This document shows, in pieces, positions 1-5,084 of a DNA stretch of 5,741 bases. How positions within the stretch are numbered: position 1 is the stretch's first letter; every line of letters begins with the position of its first letter. The notes below the pieces were generated by a model. The model did no database searches, was not told the origin of the DNA, and was given only the letters and a program-made list of their open reading frames with translations. Both the position numbers and the translations under genes were made by a program. Origin of the DNA: Gammaproteobacteria bacterium (GTDB lineage Bacteria; Pseudomonadota; Gammaproteobacteria; Xanthomonadales; Wenzhouxiangellaceae); the NCBI GenBank assembly GCA_003561495.1, contig PWWM01000038.1:1-5741 (forward strand), written 5' to 3'.

Positions 1-388
1 GCTGGATATTGCCGTGCAGCTCCAGCACTGAATCGGAGCCGGCCAGTTGATGAAAGCCATCGACATTCTGGGTAATCAAGGTGAACTGCTCAAATCGCTT
101 TTGCATCTTGGCCAGGGCATGGTGGCCGGCATTCGGGGTGGTTTCGGCAATCAGTTGACGGCGATGCTGGTACCAGCCCCACACCAGGTCGGGTTGCCGG
201 GAAAATCCTTCGGGCGAGGCCAGGGTCATGGGATCGTGGCGGGCCCACAAGCCCGTCTGGGCATCACGAAACGTGGGCACACCTGATTCGGCCGAAACGC
301 CGGCCCCGGTCAGCACCGCAACCCGGCGAGCCGAAGTCAGAGCGTCAATCAGGGCCTCCGGCAAATCCTGGTCAGGGTCGATGCGCAT
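1..388 (-). CDS. cobB: NAD-dependent protein deacylase, sirtuin (CobB-type), C-terminus outside the window
   Basis: Reading leftward from the ATG at 388, 129 residues are visible and the frame is still open at base 1, so the C-terminal half is missing. Seen: the NAD-binding Rossmann motif GAGVSAESGVPTFRD (residues 28-42), TQNVDGFH (106-113), and LELHG (122-126), whose His125 is the expected catalytic base. Family knowledge: sirtuins remove acyl groups from lysine using NAD+, giving nicotinamide and O-acyl-ADP-ribose, in the cytoplasm. The segment WYQHRRQL places Tyr73 and Arg76 in the Y-x-x-R arrangement that defines class III sirtuins (SIRT5, E. coli CobB) and binds the carboxylate of succinyl- or malonyl-lysine. 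Desuccinylase/demalonylase activity is therefore inferred beside deacetylation. The start ATG shares one base with the upstream stop (TGATG), implying translational coupling. No strong Shine-Dalgarno is seen. The zinc-binding cysteines lie beyond the edge and cannot be checked. Confidence 0.93.
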   Translation of the reverse strand, partial: MRIDPDQDLPEALIDALTSARRVAVLTGAGVSAESGVPTFRDAQTGLWARHDPMTLASPEGFSRQPDLVWGWYQHRRQLIAETTPNAGHHALAKMQKRFEQFTLITQNVDGFHQLAGSDSVLELHGNIQ

Positions 389-1458
389 CAATCCGGTTCG
401 GAGGCTTCGTCGGCATAGGGAAAATCATCGGCCTCGAGGAATTCGTTGTAATCCTCGACCCGTTCGGCCGCGACATCGGTGCGGTTGAACCGGGCAATGT
501 GAAAAATGGCATCTCCCTCGTTGACCAGTGGCAGGTTGAGCCGGCCGATTACGATGCCGCTGAATGGCGCACGGATCTCCTGTTCCTGCTCACCAAAGGG
601 ATCGGCGACCACGCCCAGCACGGTCTGGTCACGGTGAACCCGTGCACCCAGTTGGGCAAAGGTTCTCAGGATGCCGCTTTGCGGAGCGCGAACCCAGCGG
701 CTGGAGCGCGCCACCACCGGATCGCGCGCGGCCTTGCCCCGGCGATTCGGCAGCATGCCCAATAAGCGCATGACACGAACGATGCCTTCGACCCCGCCGC
801 GAATGGAGAGCTCGTCAAGCCTGAGGGCTTCGCCGGCCTCGTAGAGCAGAATGGGAACCTCGCGGCTTGCCGCAGCCGATCGCAGCGAGCCGTCGCGGAT
901 GGCTGCGTTGACAATGACCGGGGTGCCGAAGGCCTTGGCCATTTCCAGGGTCTGGGGATCGTCCAGGTTGGCGCGAATCTGCGGCAGGTTGGCGCGATGG
1001 ATGGCCCCGGTGTGCAGGTCGATGCCATGGGTGGAGCGACTGACGATCTCGGTCATGAACAGATCCGCGATACGGGCGGCCAGGGAGCCCTTGCTGGTGC
1101 CCGGGAAACATCGGTTGAGATCACGCCGGTCGGGCAGGTAGCGAGAAGTCTGGATGAAACCCAGCAGGTTGACGATGGGCACGGCGATCAGGGTGCCTTT
1201 CAATCGCTTCAGGGCGGGGACCTTGAGCAGGCGCCGGATGATTTCCACGCCGTTGAGTTCGTCGCCGTGAATGGCGGCGCTGACAAACAAGACCGGCCCG
1301 GCCTGGCGTCCACACAACACCTGCACCGGCATGGTGGTTGGCGTGTGGGTGTACAGGCGCGTGATCTCGAGGTCGATAATCTTGCGGGTTCCCGGCTGAA
1401 CCTCGATCCCACCGATGCTGATCGGTTGATTGGGCCTTTTCTTGCGGCTATTCGACAT
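388..1458 (-). CDS. Succinylglutamate desuccinylase/aspartoacylase family zinc deacylase
   Basis: A 356-residue protein of the M14-like AstE/aspartoacylase superfamily, which hydrolyses N-acyl amino acids or related amides. Seen: HGDE at residues 64-67 (His64 and Glu67 as zinc ligands), DRRDLNRCFPG at 110-120 (substrate-carboxylate Asn-Arg region), IDLHTG at 146-151 (His149, third zinc ligand) and LYEAGE at 205-210 (candidate catalytic glutamate). Residues about 255-322 form a lipoyl-like beta barrel, with APQSGILRTFAQLG and the second half-barrel APFSGIVIGRLNLPLVNEGD. This domain order is usual for the COG3608-type branch rather than the shorter AstE. The N-terminus has many basic residues and no signal peptide, so it is probably cytoplasmic. 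The last base of its TGA is the first base of the sirtuin ATG. True AstE is unlikely because no arginine-succinyl-transferase genes are nearby, and the substrate is unknown. The tail (about 330-356) is acidic. Confidence 0.92.
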   Translation of the reverse strand: MSNSRKKRPNQPISIGGIEVQPGTRKIIDLEITRLYTHTPTTMPVQVLCGRQAGPVLFVSAAIHGDELNGVEIIRRLLKVPALKRLKGTLIAVPIVNLLGFIQTSRYLPDRRDLNRCFPGTSKGSLAARIADLFMTEIVSRSTHGIDLHTGAIHRANLPQIRANLDDPQTLEMAKAFGTPVIVNAAIRDGSLRSAAASREVPILLYEAGEALRLDELSIRGGVEGIVRVMRLLGMLPNRRGKAARDPVVARSSRWVRAPQSGILRTFAQLGARVHRDQTVLGVVADPFGEQEQEIRAPFSGIVIGRLNLPLVNEGDAIFHIARFNRTDVAAERVEDYNEFLEADDFPYADEASEPD

Positions 1459-1480
1459 GCGAAAAGTCTACCCCAACGCA

Positions 1481-1503
1481 GGGGTCAAACTTGAATTGGT
1501 CCC
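1481..1503. repeat. Imperfect palindrome, GGGGTCAA...TTGGTCCC type
   Basis: GGGGTCAA at 1481-1488 faces TTGGTCCC at 1496-1503, with 6 of 8 positions complementary around a short centre. It lies in the gap between the divergent deacylase and permease genes. Short sequences of this look are, to my recollection, dispersed in some gammaproteobacterial genomes, sometimes near REP-associated transposases. That link is memory, not shown here. It overlaps the putative -35 of the permease promoter. Confidence 0.4.
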
Positions 1504-1519
1504 TTCATCCGGCTAATGT
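1491..1519 (+). promoter_or_regulatory. Possible sigma70-type promoter for the permease
   Basis: TTGAAT (1491-1496, 4 of 6 to TTGACA) is followed after a 17-nt spacer by TAATGT (1514-1519, 3 of 6 to TATAAT). The resulting start would be near 1526, giving a leader of about 40 nt before the ATG at 1566. The spacing is ideal but the -10 is weak. The -35 lies inside the palindrome at 1481-1503. This is an inference from sequence only. Confidence 0.3.
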
Positions 1520-1549
1520 GCTTGCGCCTGCGTGTGTTGGTCACTTTCT

Positions 1550-1555
1550 GAGGAG
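1550..1555 (+). promoter_or_regulatory. Ribosome binding site that selects the ATG at 1566
   Basis: GAGGAG at 1550-1555 lies 10 nt before the ATG at 1566. It supports this start over the in-frame TTG at 1491, which would add 25 non-hydrophobic residues atypical of the family and has no such site. Confidence 0.65.
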
Positions 1556-1565
1556 CATCGGGTTC

Positions 1566-2945
1566 ATGCTGGGAAATATCGGGTTGCTGTTGGGGCTGGC
1601 TGCGCTGATTCTGATGGCGTTGCGCGGGATCAATATCCTGATCGCAGCGCTGGTGGCCAGCCTGATCGTGGGCCTGACCAATCAACTGGGCATTGCCGAA
1701 ACCCTGCTTGAACACTTTCCGTTCGGGCCGCTGGGAGCGTTCAGCTTCGCGGGTCAGTTCTTCATCCTGTTTCTGACCGGCGCGATTTTCGGCAAGATGA
1801 TGGCCACCAGTGGTGCGGCAGCTTCGATCGCCAATGCCGTCATCGATTGGCTGGGCCACCGGCATACGATCCTGGTCACCGTGCTGGCCTGCGCTGTGTT
1901 GACCTACGGTGGCGTGGTGGTCTTTGTGGTGATCTTTACCATGTATCCGCTGGGCATCGCGCTGATGCGCGAGGCTGACCTGCCGAAACGCCTGTTCTGC
2001 GGCGCGGCCACGCTGGGCGCCGGCACCTTCACCATGACTGCCTTGCCAGGGACGCCTTCGGTCCAGAATGTGATCGCCGCATCCGCGCTGGGCACCGATC
2101 TGTATGCCGGCATCGGGATAGGTGTGGTTGCCGGGCTGATCATGATGGTCGGTGGTTGGTGGTATCTGGAGCATCAATGGAAAGTTGCCCGTCGTCGTGG
2201 TGAGGGTTACGAGGCCAATCCCGAGGATGCGGCCATGGAGAAGATGGCCCCTGAAATTCGGGATGCGCCAGGCTGGGTGCCGGCCCTGGTGCCTCTGGTG
2301 GTCGTCCTCGGCACCATTCTGCTGTCACGTCTGTTGCCTGCACTCGGCTGGTTTGACGATCCGTCGACGGTCATGGGCTCGGTGCTGGCGTTCGCGGTCA
2401 GTCAGCCCATTCTGTGGCCGAGCTTTGCGCTCCTGCTCGGTTCGATGATCTGTGTCGTGCTGTTTGCCAATCTGCGAATCAAGGCGGTGCAGGCATTGGG
2501 CGCCGGCGCCAACGACAGCATCATGCCGCTGCTCAATACTGCCGCAGTCATCGGATTTGGTGGGGTGGTCACGCAAACTCCCGGCTTCGGAAACTTTGCC
2601 GAAATGGTGATGGGGCTGGATTTGCCGCCACTGATTTCCGTGGCCGCCACGGTCAGCGTCGTGTCGGGCATCGTTGGGTCGGCATCGGGCGGATTGCAGA
2701 TTTTCATGCAGACCTTTGCCGAAACCTACCTGGCCATGGGCGTGGATGCCGAAGTGCTTCATCGCGTGGCCGCCATCGCATCCGGTGGACTGGACACGTT
2801 ACCGCACAGTGGCGCGGTGATTGCCATGCTGACCATCATGGGCCTCAAGCATGCCCAGGTTTATCGTGACATCTTCATGGTCACGGTCATGATCCCGCTG
2901 GTTGCGGTAGTCGCCTCCATTGGTCTGGCCATGCTGTTGTACTGA
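1566..2945 (+). CDS. GntP family permease (proton-coupled hydroxy-acid/sugar-acid symporter)
   Basis: A 459-residue, very hydrophobic inner-membrane protein of the usual length for the gluconate:H+ symporter (GntP) family. The chosen ATG begins directly with the first membrane helix (about residues 3-20), followed by a second (22-40). Further clear membrane spans lie near 62-80, 100-131, 180-200, 238-256, 268-300, 322-338, 355-372 and 434-458. Family-type motifs: LPGTPSVQN at 160-168, the Gly/Ser-rich GSASGGLQIF at 371-380, and ASGGLDTLPHSGAVIAML at 405-422. A polar cytoplasmic loop spans about 203-237. The TLPGTP and SGGLDTLPHSGAV segments resemble the branch often annotated as D-3-hydroxybutyrate permease, but no hydroxybutyrate dehydrogenase is present in the window, so the substrate (gluconate, hydroxybutyrate, glycerate or other) is open. 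It is divergent from the deacylase gene and 54 nt ahead of the sheath-like gene, with no terminator seen between them, so co-transcription is possible. Confidence 0.93.
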   Translation: MLGNIGLLLGLAALILMALRGINILIAALVASLIVGLTNQLGIAETLLEHFPFGPLGAFSFAGQFFILFLTGAIFGKMMATSGAAASIANAVIDWLGHRHTILVTVLACAVLTYGGVVVFVVIFTMYPLGIALMREADLPKRLFCGAATLGAGTFTMTALPGTPSVQNVIAASALGTDLYAGIGIGVVAGLIMMVGGWWYLEHQWKVARRRGEGYEANPEDAAMEKMAPEIRDAPGWVPALVPLVVVLGTILLSRLLPALGWFDDPSTVMGSVLAFAVSQPILWPSFALLLGSMICVVLFANLRIKAVQALGAGANDSIMPLLNTAAVIGFGGVVTQTPGFGNFAEMVMGLDLPPLISVAATVSVVSGIVGSASGGLQIFMQTFAETYLAMGVDAEVLHRVAAIASGGLDTLPHSGAVIAMLTIMGLKHAQVYRDIFMVTVMIPLVAVVASIGLAMLLY

Positions 2946-2984
2946 ACGGGTAACCGGAGTAGTGTGATTCATTGAAGGATCATC

Positions 2985-2990
2985 AAGGGA
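2985..2990 (+). promoter_or_regulatory. Ribosome binding site that favours the ATG at 3000
   Basis: AAGGGA abuts the ATG at 2991 with no spacer, so it cannot serve that codon, but it sits 9 nt before the in-frame ATG at 3000. A weaker GAAGGA at 2974-2979 is 11 nt before 2991. The start at 3000 is therefore preferred. The alternative adds only three residues (MAL). Confidence 0.5.
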
Positions 2991-2999
2991 ATGGCACTC

Positions 3000-4436
3000 A
3001 TGAACATCTCGGCTCAATTTCATCTCGGCCACTCTTCCGGCGCCCGTCGGGTCGAGCCTGAAAGCCCCATGCGGATTCTGATCCTGGCTGACTGGCTCGG
3101 TGACACTCCGGCTCCCGGGCCGGTGGCGGAGCGGCCTCCGGTCGCCATTGATATCGATCGTTTTCAACAGGTCATGGCCCGACTGACGCCCGGGCTGGCA
3201 CTGGATGGACATGACAACCTGGTCTTTGCCGATATTGATGATTTCCACCCTGACCGGCTATGCCGCAATCTGTTTCAGCTGAAAAACCTGCTGCTTCTCT
3301 ATGAGGGGCTGGACGATCCGGCCCGGATCCGCGAGTTGATGGCTGAGGTGGACAAAAGTGATGATCAATCGGGGAACGATGCATCCGGTTCAACTCGGAC
3401 CTCGGACCTTGAACGCTTACTGGGAGGTCGACCCCCGGAGCAGGATCTGGACAACGCCGCCGAGCGCCAGATCCAAAAGCTGATGAAGGAAGTCGTATCC
3501 CCGCACCTGATTGATACCCAATCGGTTGAGCCTCATCGCAAGGCCATTACCACTCGTTTGAGCGAGCAACTCGATGCGGTACTTCATGAGCCACGTTTCC
3601 AGTCGCTGGAAGCCAACTGGCGCGGCTTGTGGTGGCTGGTATCACAACTGGTCAGCGAGGAAATCGAGATCGCGTTGTTGCCCATCACCCGACAGGAGTT
3701 CATGGAAGACCTGCAGGCGGCCGGCACGCAGCTCGATCATAGCGCCTTGCACCGCCATCTTCTCGGTGGTCCGGATCAGCCGCCGTGGTCCGTGGTGGTC
3801 GGCTTGTATGAATTCGGCTCCAAAGTCGATGACATCATGGCCCTGAGCGCCGCGGCGCTGATTGCCGAAGCCGCCGGTGCGCCGTTTATCGCCTCGGCCC
3901 GGCCGGATCTGGCCGGTTGTGGCGAGCTGCTCGATCTGGCCGATCCCGCCCGCTGGCAGTCCGGCCCCGAGGGCGAGTCGCTGGAGCTTTGGCGGACATT
4001 GCGCCAAAGCAGCTCCGGACACTGGATCGGCCTGACCCTGCCGAGATTTCTGACCCGCTTGCCTTACCGGCCGGAGACGGATCCGATCGAAAGTTTCGAG
4101 TTCAGCGAATCGGTCATCGACGTGCGTTCCCTGCCTCTGGCCAGCGGCGCCCTGGCCGTTGCGGCAGCCTTGGGGATCAATTTCGAAAATCATGGCCAGG
4201 CCATGGACCCCTCCCTCCCCGTGGCCCTGGAGGATTTGCCCGGCTTCAGTGTTTCGGATGAAGGCCAGGCGCGTTTTCAGTCAGCCGTGGAAATGGTGCT
4301 TCCGGACCGTGCATTGAGTGCGCTGGTCCAACGCGGACTGACGCCGCTGGTCGGTGCGCCGCATCGCACCGATGTTCACATACCGGCCTGCGTTGCCGTT
4401 TCCGGACAGACGTTGTCGGGACGCTGGAGTCGTTAA
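3000..4436 (+). CDS. Type VI secretion sheath-like protein: TssB-like domain joined to TssC-like domain
   Basis: 478 residues. Residues about 24-115 match the small sheath subunit TssB/VipA pattern: MRILILADWLGD, then RPPVAIDIDRFQQVMARL, then FADIDDFHPDRLCRNLFQLKNLL. A low-complexity Ser/Asp/Gly linker follows (about 119-136). From about 150 the chain follows the large subunit TssC/VipB: SEQLDAVLHEPRFQSLEANWRGL (split over 188-210), the strand region EIEIALLPITRQEFMEDL (221-238), SVVVGLYEFG (264-273), APFIASARPDL (294-304), GLTLPRFLTRLPY (344-356), and an end QRGLTPLV...SGQTLSGRW. In canonical systems separate TssB and TssC polymerise into the cytoplasmic contractile sheath. Second, divergent TssC paralogues (ImpD-like) exist in some loci and this may belong there. 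No signal peptide or membrane segment is seen. No tssA, hcp, vgrG or clpV is in view, and the neighbours are a permease and a convergent propeller gene. Assembly into a working sheath is not shown. The alternative start at 2991 is possible. Confidence 0.85.
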   Translation: MNISAQFHLGHSSGARRVEPESPMRILILADWLGDTPAPGPVAERPPVAIDIDRFQQVMARLTPGLALDGHDNLVFADIDDFHPDRLCRNLFQLKNLLLLYEGLDDPARIRELMAEVDKSDDQSGNDASGSTRTSDLERLLGGRPPEQDLDNAAERQIQKLMKEVVSPHLIDTQSVEPHRKAITTRLSEQLDAVLHEPRFQSLEANWRGLWWLVSQLVSEEIEIALLPITRQEFMEDLQAAGTQLDHSALHRHLLGGPDQPPWSVVVGLYEFGSKVDDIMALSAAALIAEAAGAPFIASARPDLAGCGELLDLADPARWQSGPEGESLELWRTLRQSSSGHWIGLTLPRFLTRLPYRPETDPIESFEFSESVIDVRSLPLASGALAVAAALGINFENHGQAMDPSLPVALEDLPGFSVSDEGQARFQSAVEMVLPDRALSALVQRGLTPLVGAPHRTDVHIPACVAVSGQTLSGRWSR

Positions 4437-4465
4437 CAAGCCTTTCATTGAACAAACCCCGGGAT

Positions 4466-4493
4466 CCACCACGGAGGCACAGAGGGCACAGAG
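4466..4493. repeat. Purine-rich CACGGAGG/CACAGAGGG/CACAGAG tandem motif
   Basis: Three near-copies of a CACRGAG unit in tandem (CACGGAGG, CACAGAGGG, CACAGAG) preceded by CCAC. From general knowledge, very similar CACGGAGGCACAGAG strings recur between genes in many unrelated bacterial genomes, where they give spurious TTEAQRAQ-type peptides, and they often mark one end of a dispersed element. Here the motif starts 30 nt after the sheath-like gene and directly precedes the hairpin array, so it may mark the left edge of that element. Confidence 0.55.
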
Positions 4494-4500
4494 TTTATGG

Positions 4501-4526
4501 GGGCGGGGCGACGAGTCGCCTTGCCC
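4501..4526 (+). repeat. Tight 12-bp hairpin overlapping the left arm of hairpin A
   Basis: GGGCGGGGCGAC (4501-4512) pairs with GTCGCCTTGCCC (4515-4526): ten Watson-Crick pairs and two G-T (G-U in RNA) pairs, with only GA between the arms. It is partly overlapped by a second small hairpin, CCCGG-TG-CCGGG (4524-4535). Both use bases of the left arm of long hairpin A, so they are mutually exclusive with it. There is no T-tract, so it is not called a terminator. Confidence 0.6.
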
Positions 4527-4715
4527 GGTGCCGGGCTCGAGGTGAACGGCTTGGTCTATACTTTGAACTTGGTGGCGTTCTGGTGCCGACCGAAATGCGA
4601 TTGATCCAATGGGTAAGGGATTGCCCCTAGTGGGATTCTCGGGTGCTCGAAGAACGGAAAGGCTGTGCTCGCTTCCGTCACCTCGAGCCCGGCCCCGGTC
4701 AAGCCCACTCGTCGC
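4508..4715. repeat. Long imperfect inverted repeat A
   Basis: Left arm 4508-4549 and right arm 4675-4715 are complementary at 37 of 41 positions with one bulged A (4546). The core is a perfect 16-bp match, GCCGGGCTCGAGGTGA (4530-4545) with TCACCTCGAGCCCGGC (4678-4693). The 125-nt spacer holds smaller hairpins: GGGTAA-GGGA-TTGCCC (4611-4626), which in RNA has a GNRA-type tetraloop, and ACGGAA/TTCCGT (4654-4659 with 4673-4678). Three of the four arm mismatches (4517, 4519, 4524) are bases that pair in the local hairpin at 4501-4526. Confidence 0.8.
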
Positions 4716-4719
4716 TTGT

Positions 4720-4789
4720 CGGTTGGGAGTTGGTTGATGGGGGAGCCAGATCGAAGCCACCGCCACAATTCTCAACCTTCTCCTAACTG
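4720..4789. repeat. Inverted repeat B between the two long hairpins
   Basis: 4720-4729 pairs with 4780-4789 (ten pairs, two of them G-T), then a 2x2 T/T internal loop, then GGTTGA (4732-4737) with TCAACC (4772-4777). The loop is 34 nt. It fills almost exactly the gap between hairpins A and C, leaving 4 nt (4716-4719) on the left and 2 nt (4790-4791) on the right. Confidence 0.65.
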
Positions 4790-4791
4790 TC

Positions 4792-5009
4792 GCATTGGGT
4801 GGTATCTGACCGATCATGGACTTACCGGGTGCGGCGGCGGGCAGTATGGTCCACCCGGACCGTCCATGCCAACTATCGTCGAATCGAAGGCAGTCAGCCT
4901 TTCAATAGGCAACTCGCAGACGTTACTGACCCCAAGGCCACCAAACACAAAAATATCGACTCAAGCGTTCACCCGGTCAGTCCGTGAGCGGTCGGATACC
5001 ACCCGATGC
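4792..5009. repeat. Long imperfect inverted repeat C
   Basis: Left arm 4792-4831 is the reverse complement of right arm 4970-5009 at 35 of 40 positions. Of the five differences, three (4796, 4807, 4817) give G-U pairs if the plus strand is RNA, so 38 of 40 positions could pair; 4813 and 4823 stay unpaired. The 138-nt spacer includes GGTCC-ACCC-GGACC (4848-4861), AAGGC-AGTCA-GCCTT (4887-4901) and an A-rich stretch near 4930-4960. No transposase is encoded in it. Confidence 0.85.
4815..4868. repeat. Inner hairpin using a third copy of the arm module
   Basis: CATGGAC (4815-4821) pairs perfectly with GTCCATG (4862-4868), and CCGGGTG (4825-4831) with CACCCGG (4852-4858), with a 3x3 internal loop and a 20-nt end loop. 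The segment 4852-4868 is a direct repeat of 4970-4986 in the right arm of C (14 of 17 identical). The left arm can therefore pair either locally or with the distant right arm, but not both. Confidence 0.65.
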
Positions 5010-5084
5010 TCCTCCCAACTCCCAATCCTGTTTGTACAGCGACAGCGGGCCCGGTAACGGGACTGAAGACTCTAGAGTTGTCAG

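Larger units (their letters stand above)
4437..5084. other. Gene-free convergent intergenic region dense in inverted repeats
   Basis: No convincing protein gene is seen on either strand. The open frames here have no family motifs, lack good ribosome sites and run through the inverted repeats. Layout: purine-rich tandem motif (4466-4493), hairpin with competing long arm (4501-4549), long hairpin A (4508-4715), hairpin B (4720-4789), long hairpin C (4792-5009), an outer arm match (4723-4733 with 5015-5025), then about 60 unremarkable bases before the stop of the minus-strand gene. Small features in the tail are the palindrome ACTCTAGAGT (5069-5078) and a 4-bp CCCG/CGGG hairpin (5050-5061). No hairpin followed by a T-run is present, so no intrinsic terminator is called for either flanking gene. 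Confidence 0.7.

Noticed and set aside
1491..1565. TTG at 1491 as the permease start
   Set aside because: It adds 25 non-hydrophobic residues with no ribosome site, while the ATG at 1566 has GAGGAG upstream and gives the usual family length.
1485..2177. Minus-strand 230-codon open frame opposite the permease
   Set aside because: It is antisense to membrane-spanning codons of a clear GntP gene; its Gln/His-rich composition is what an opposite-strand shadow looks like.
4501..4535. Intrinsic terminator of the sheath-like gene
   Set aside because: The hairpin is strong but is followed by GC-rich sequence, not a run of T.
4281..4817. Minus-strand open frame of 178 codons across the end of the sheath-like gene and hairpin A
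   Set aside because: It overlaps a well-supported gene antisense, runs through repeat arms, and shows no domain-like pattern or good start site.
4720..5025. Integron attC site or group II intron
   Set aside because: No RYYYAAC/GTTRRRY core-site pair in the right places, no integrase, no reverse transcriptase, and no recognisable domain V hairpin.
4665..5057. Plus-strand open frame of 130 codons through hairpins A to C
   Set aside because: The predicted peptide is low in hydrophobic order and follows the inverted-repeat sequence. No recognisable motif or convincing ribosome site is seen.
5050..5078. Terminator of the minus-strand propeller gene
   Set aside because: The CCCG/CGGG stem is only 4 bp and the ACTCTAGAGT palindrome has no loop or T-run on the minus strand.
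4437..5084. RNase P RNA, tmRNA, tRNA or 6S RNA
   Set aside because: The conserved strings I know for these RNAs are absent, so no known family can be named.
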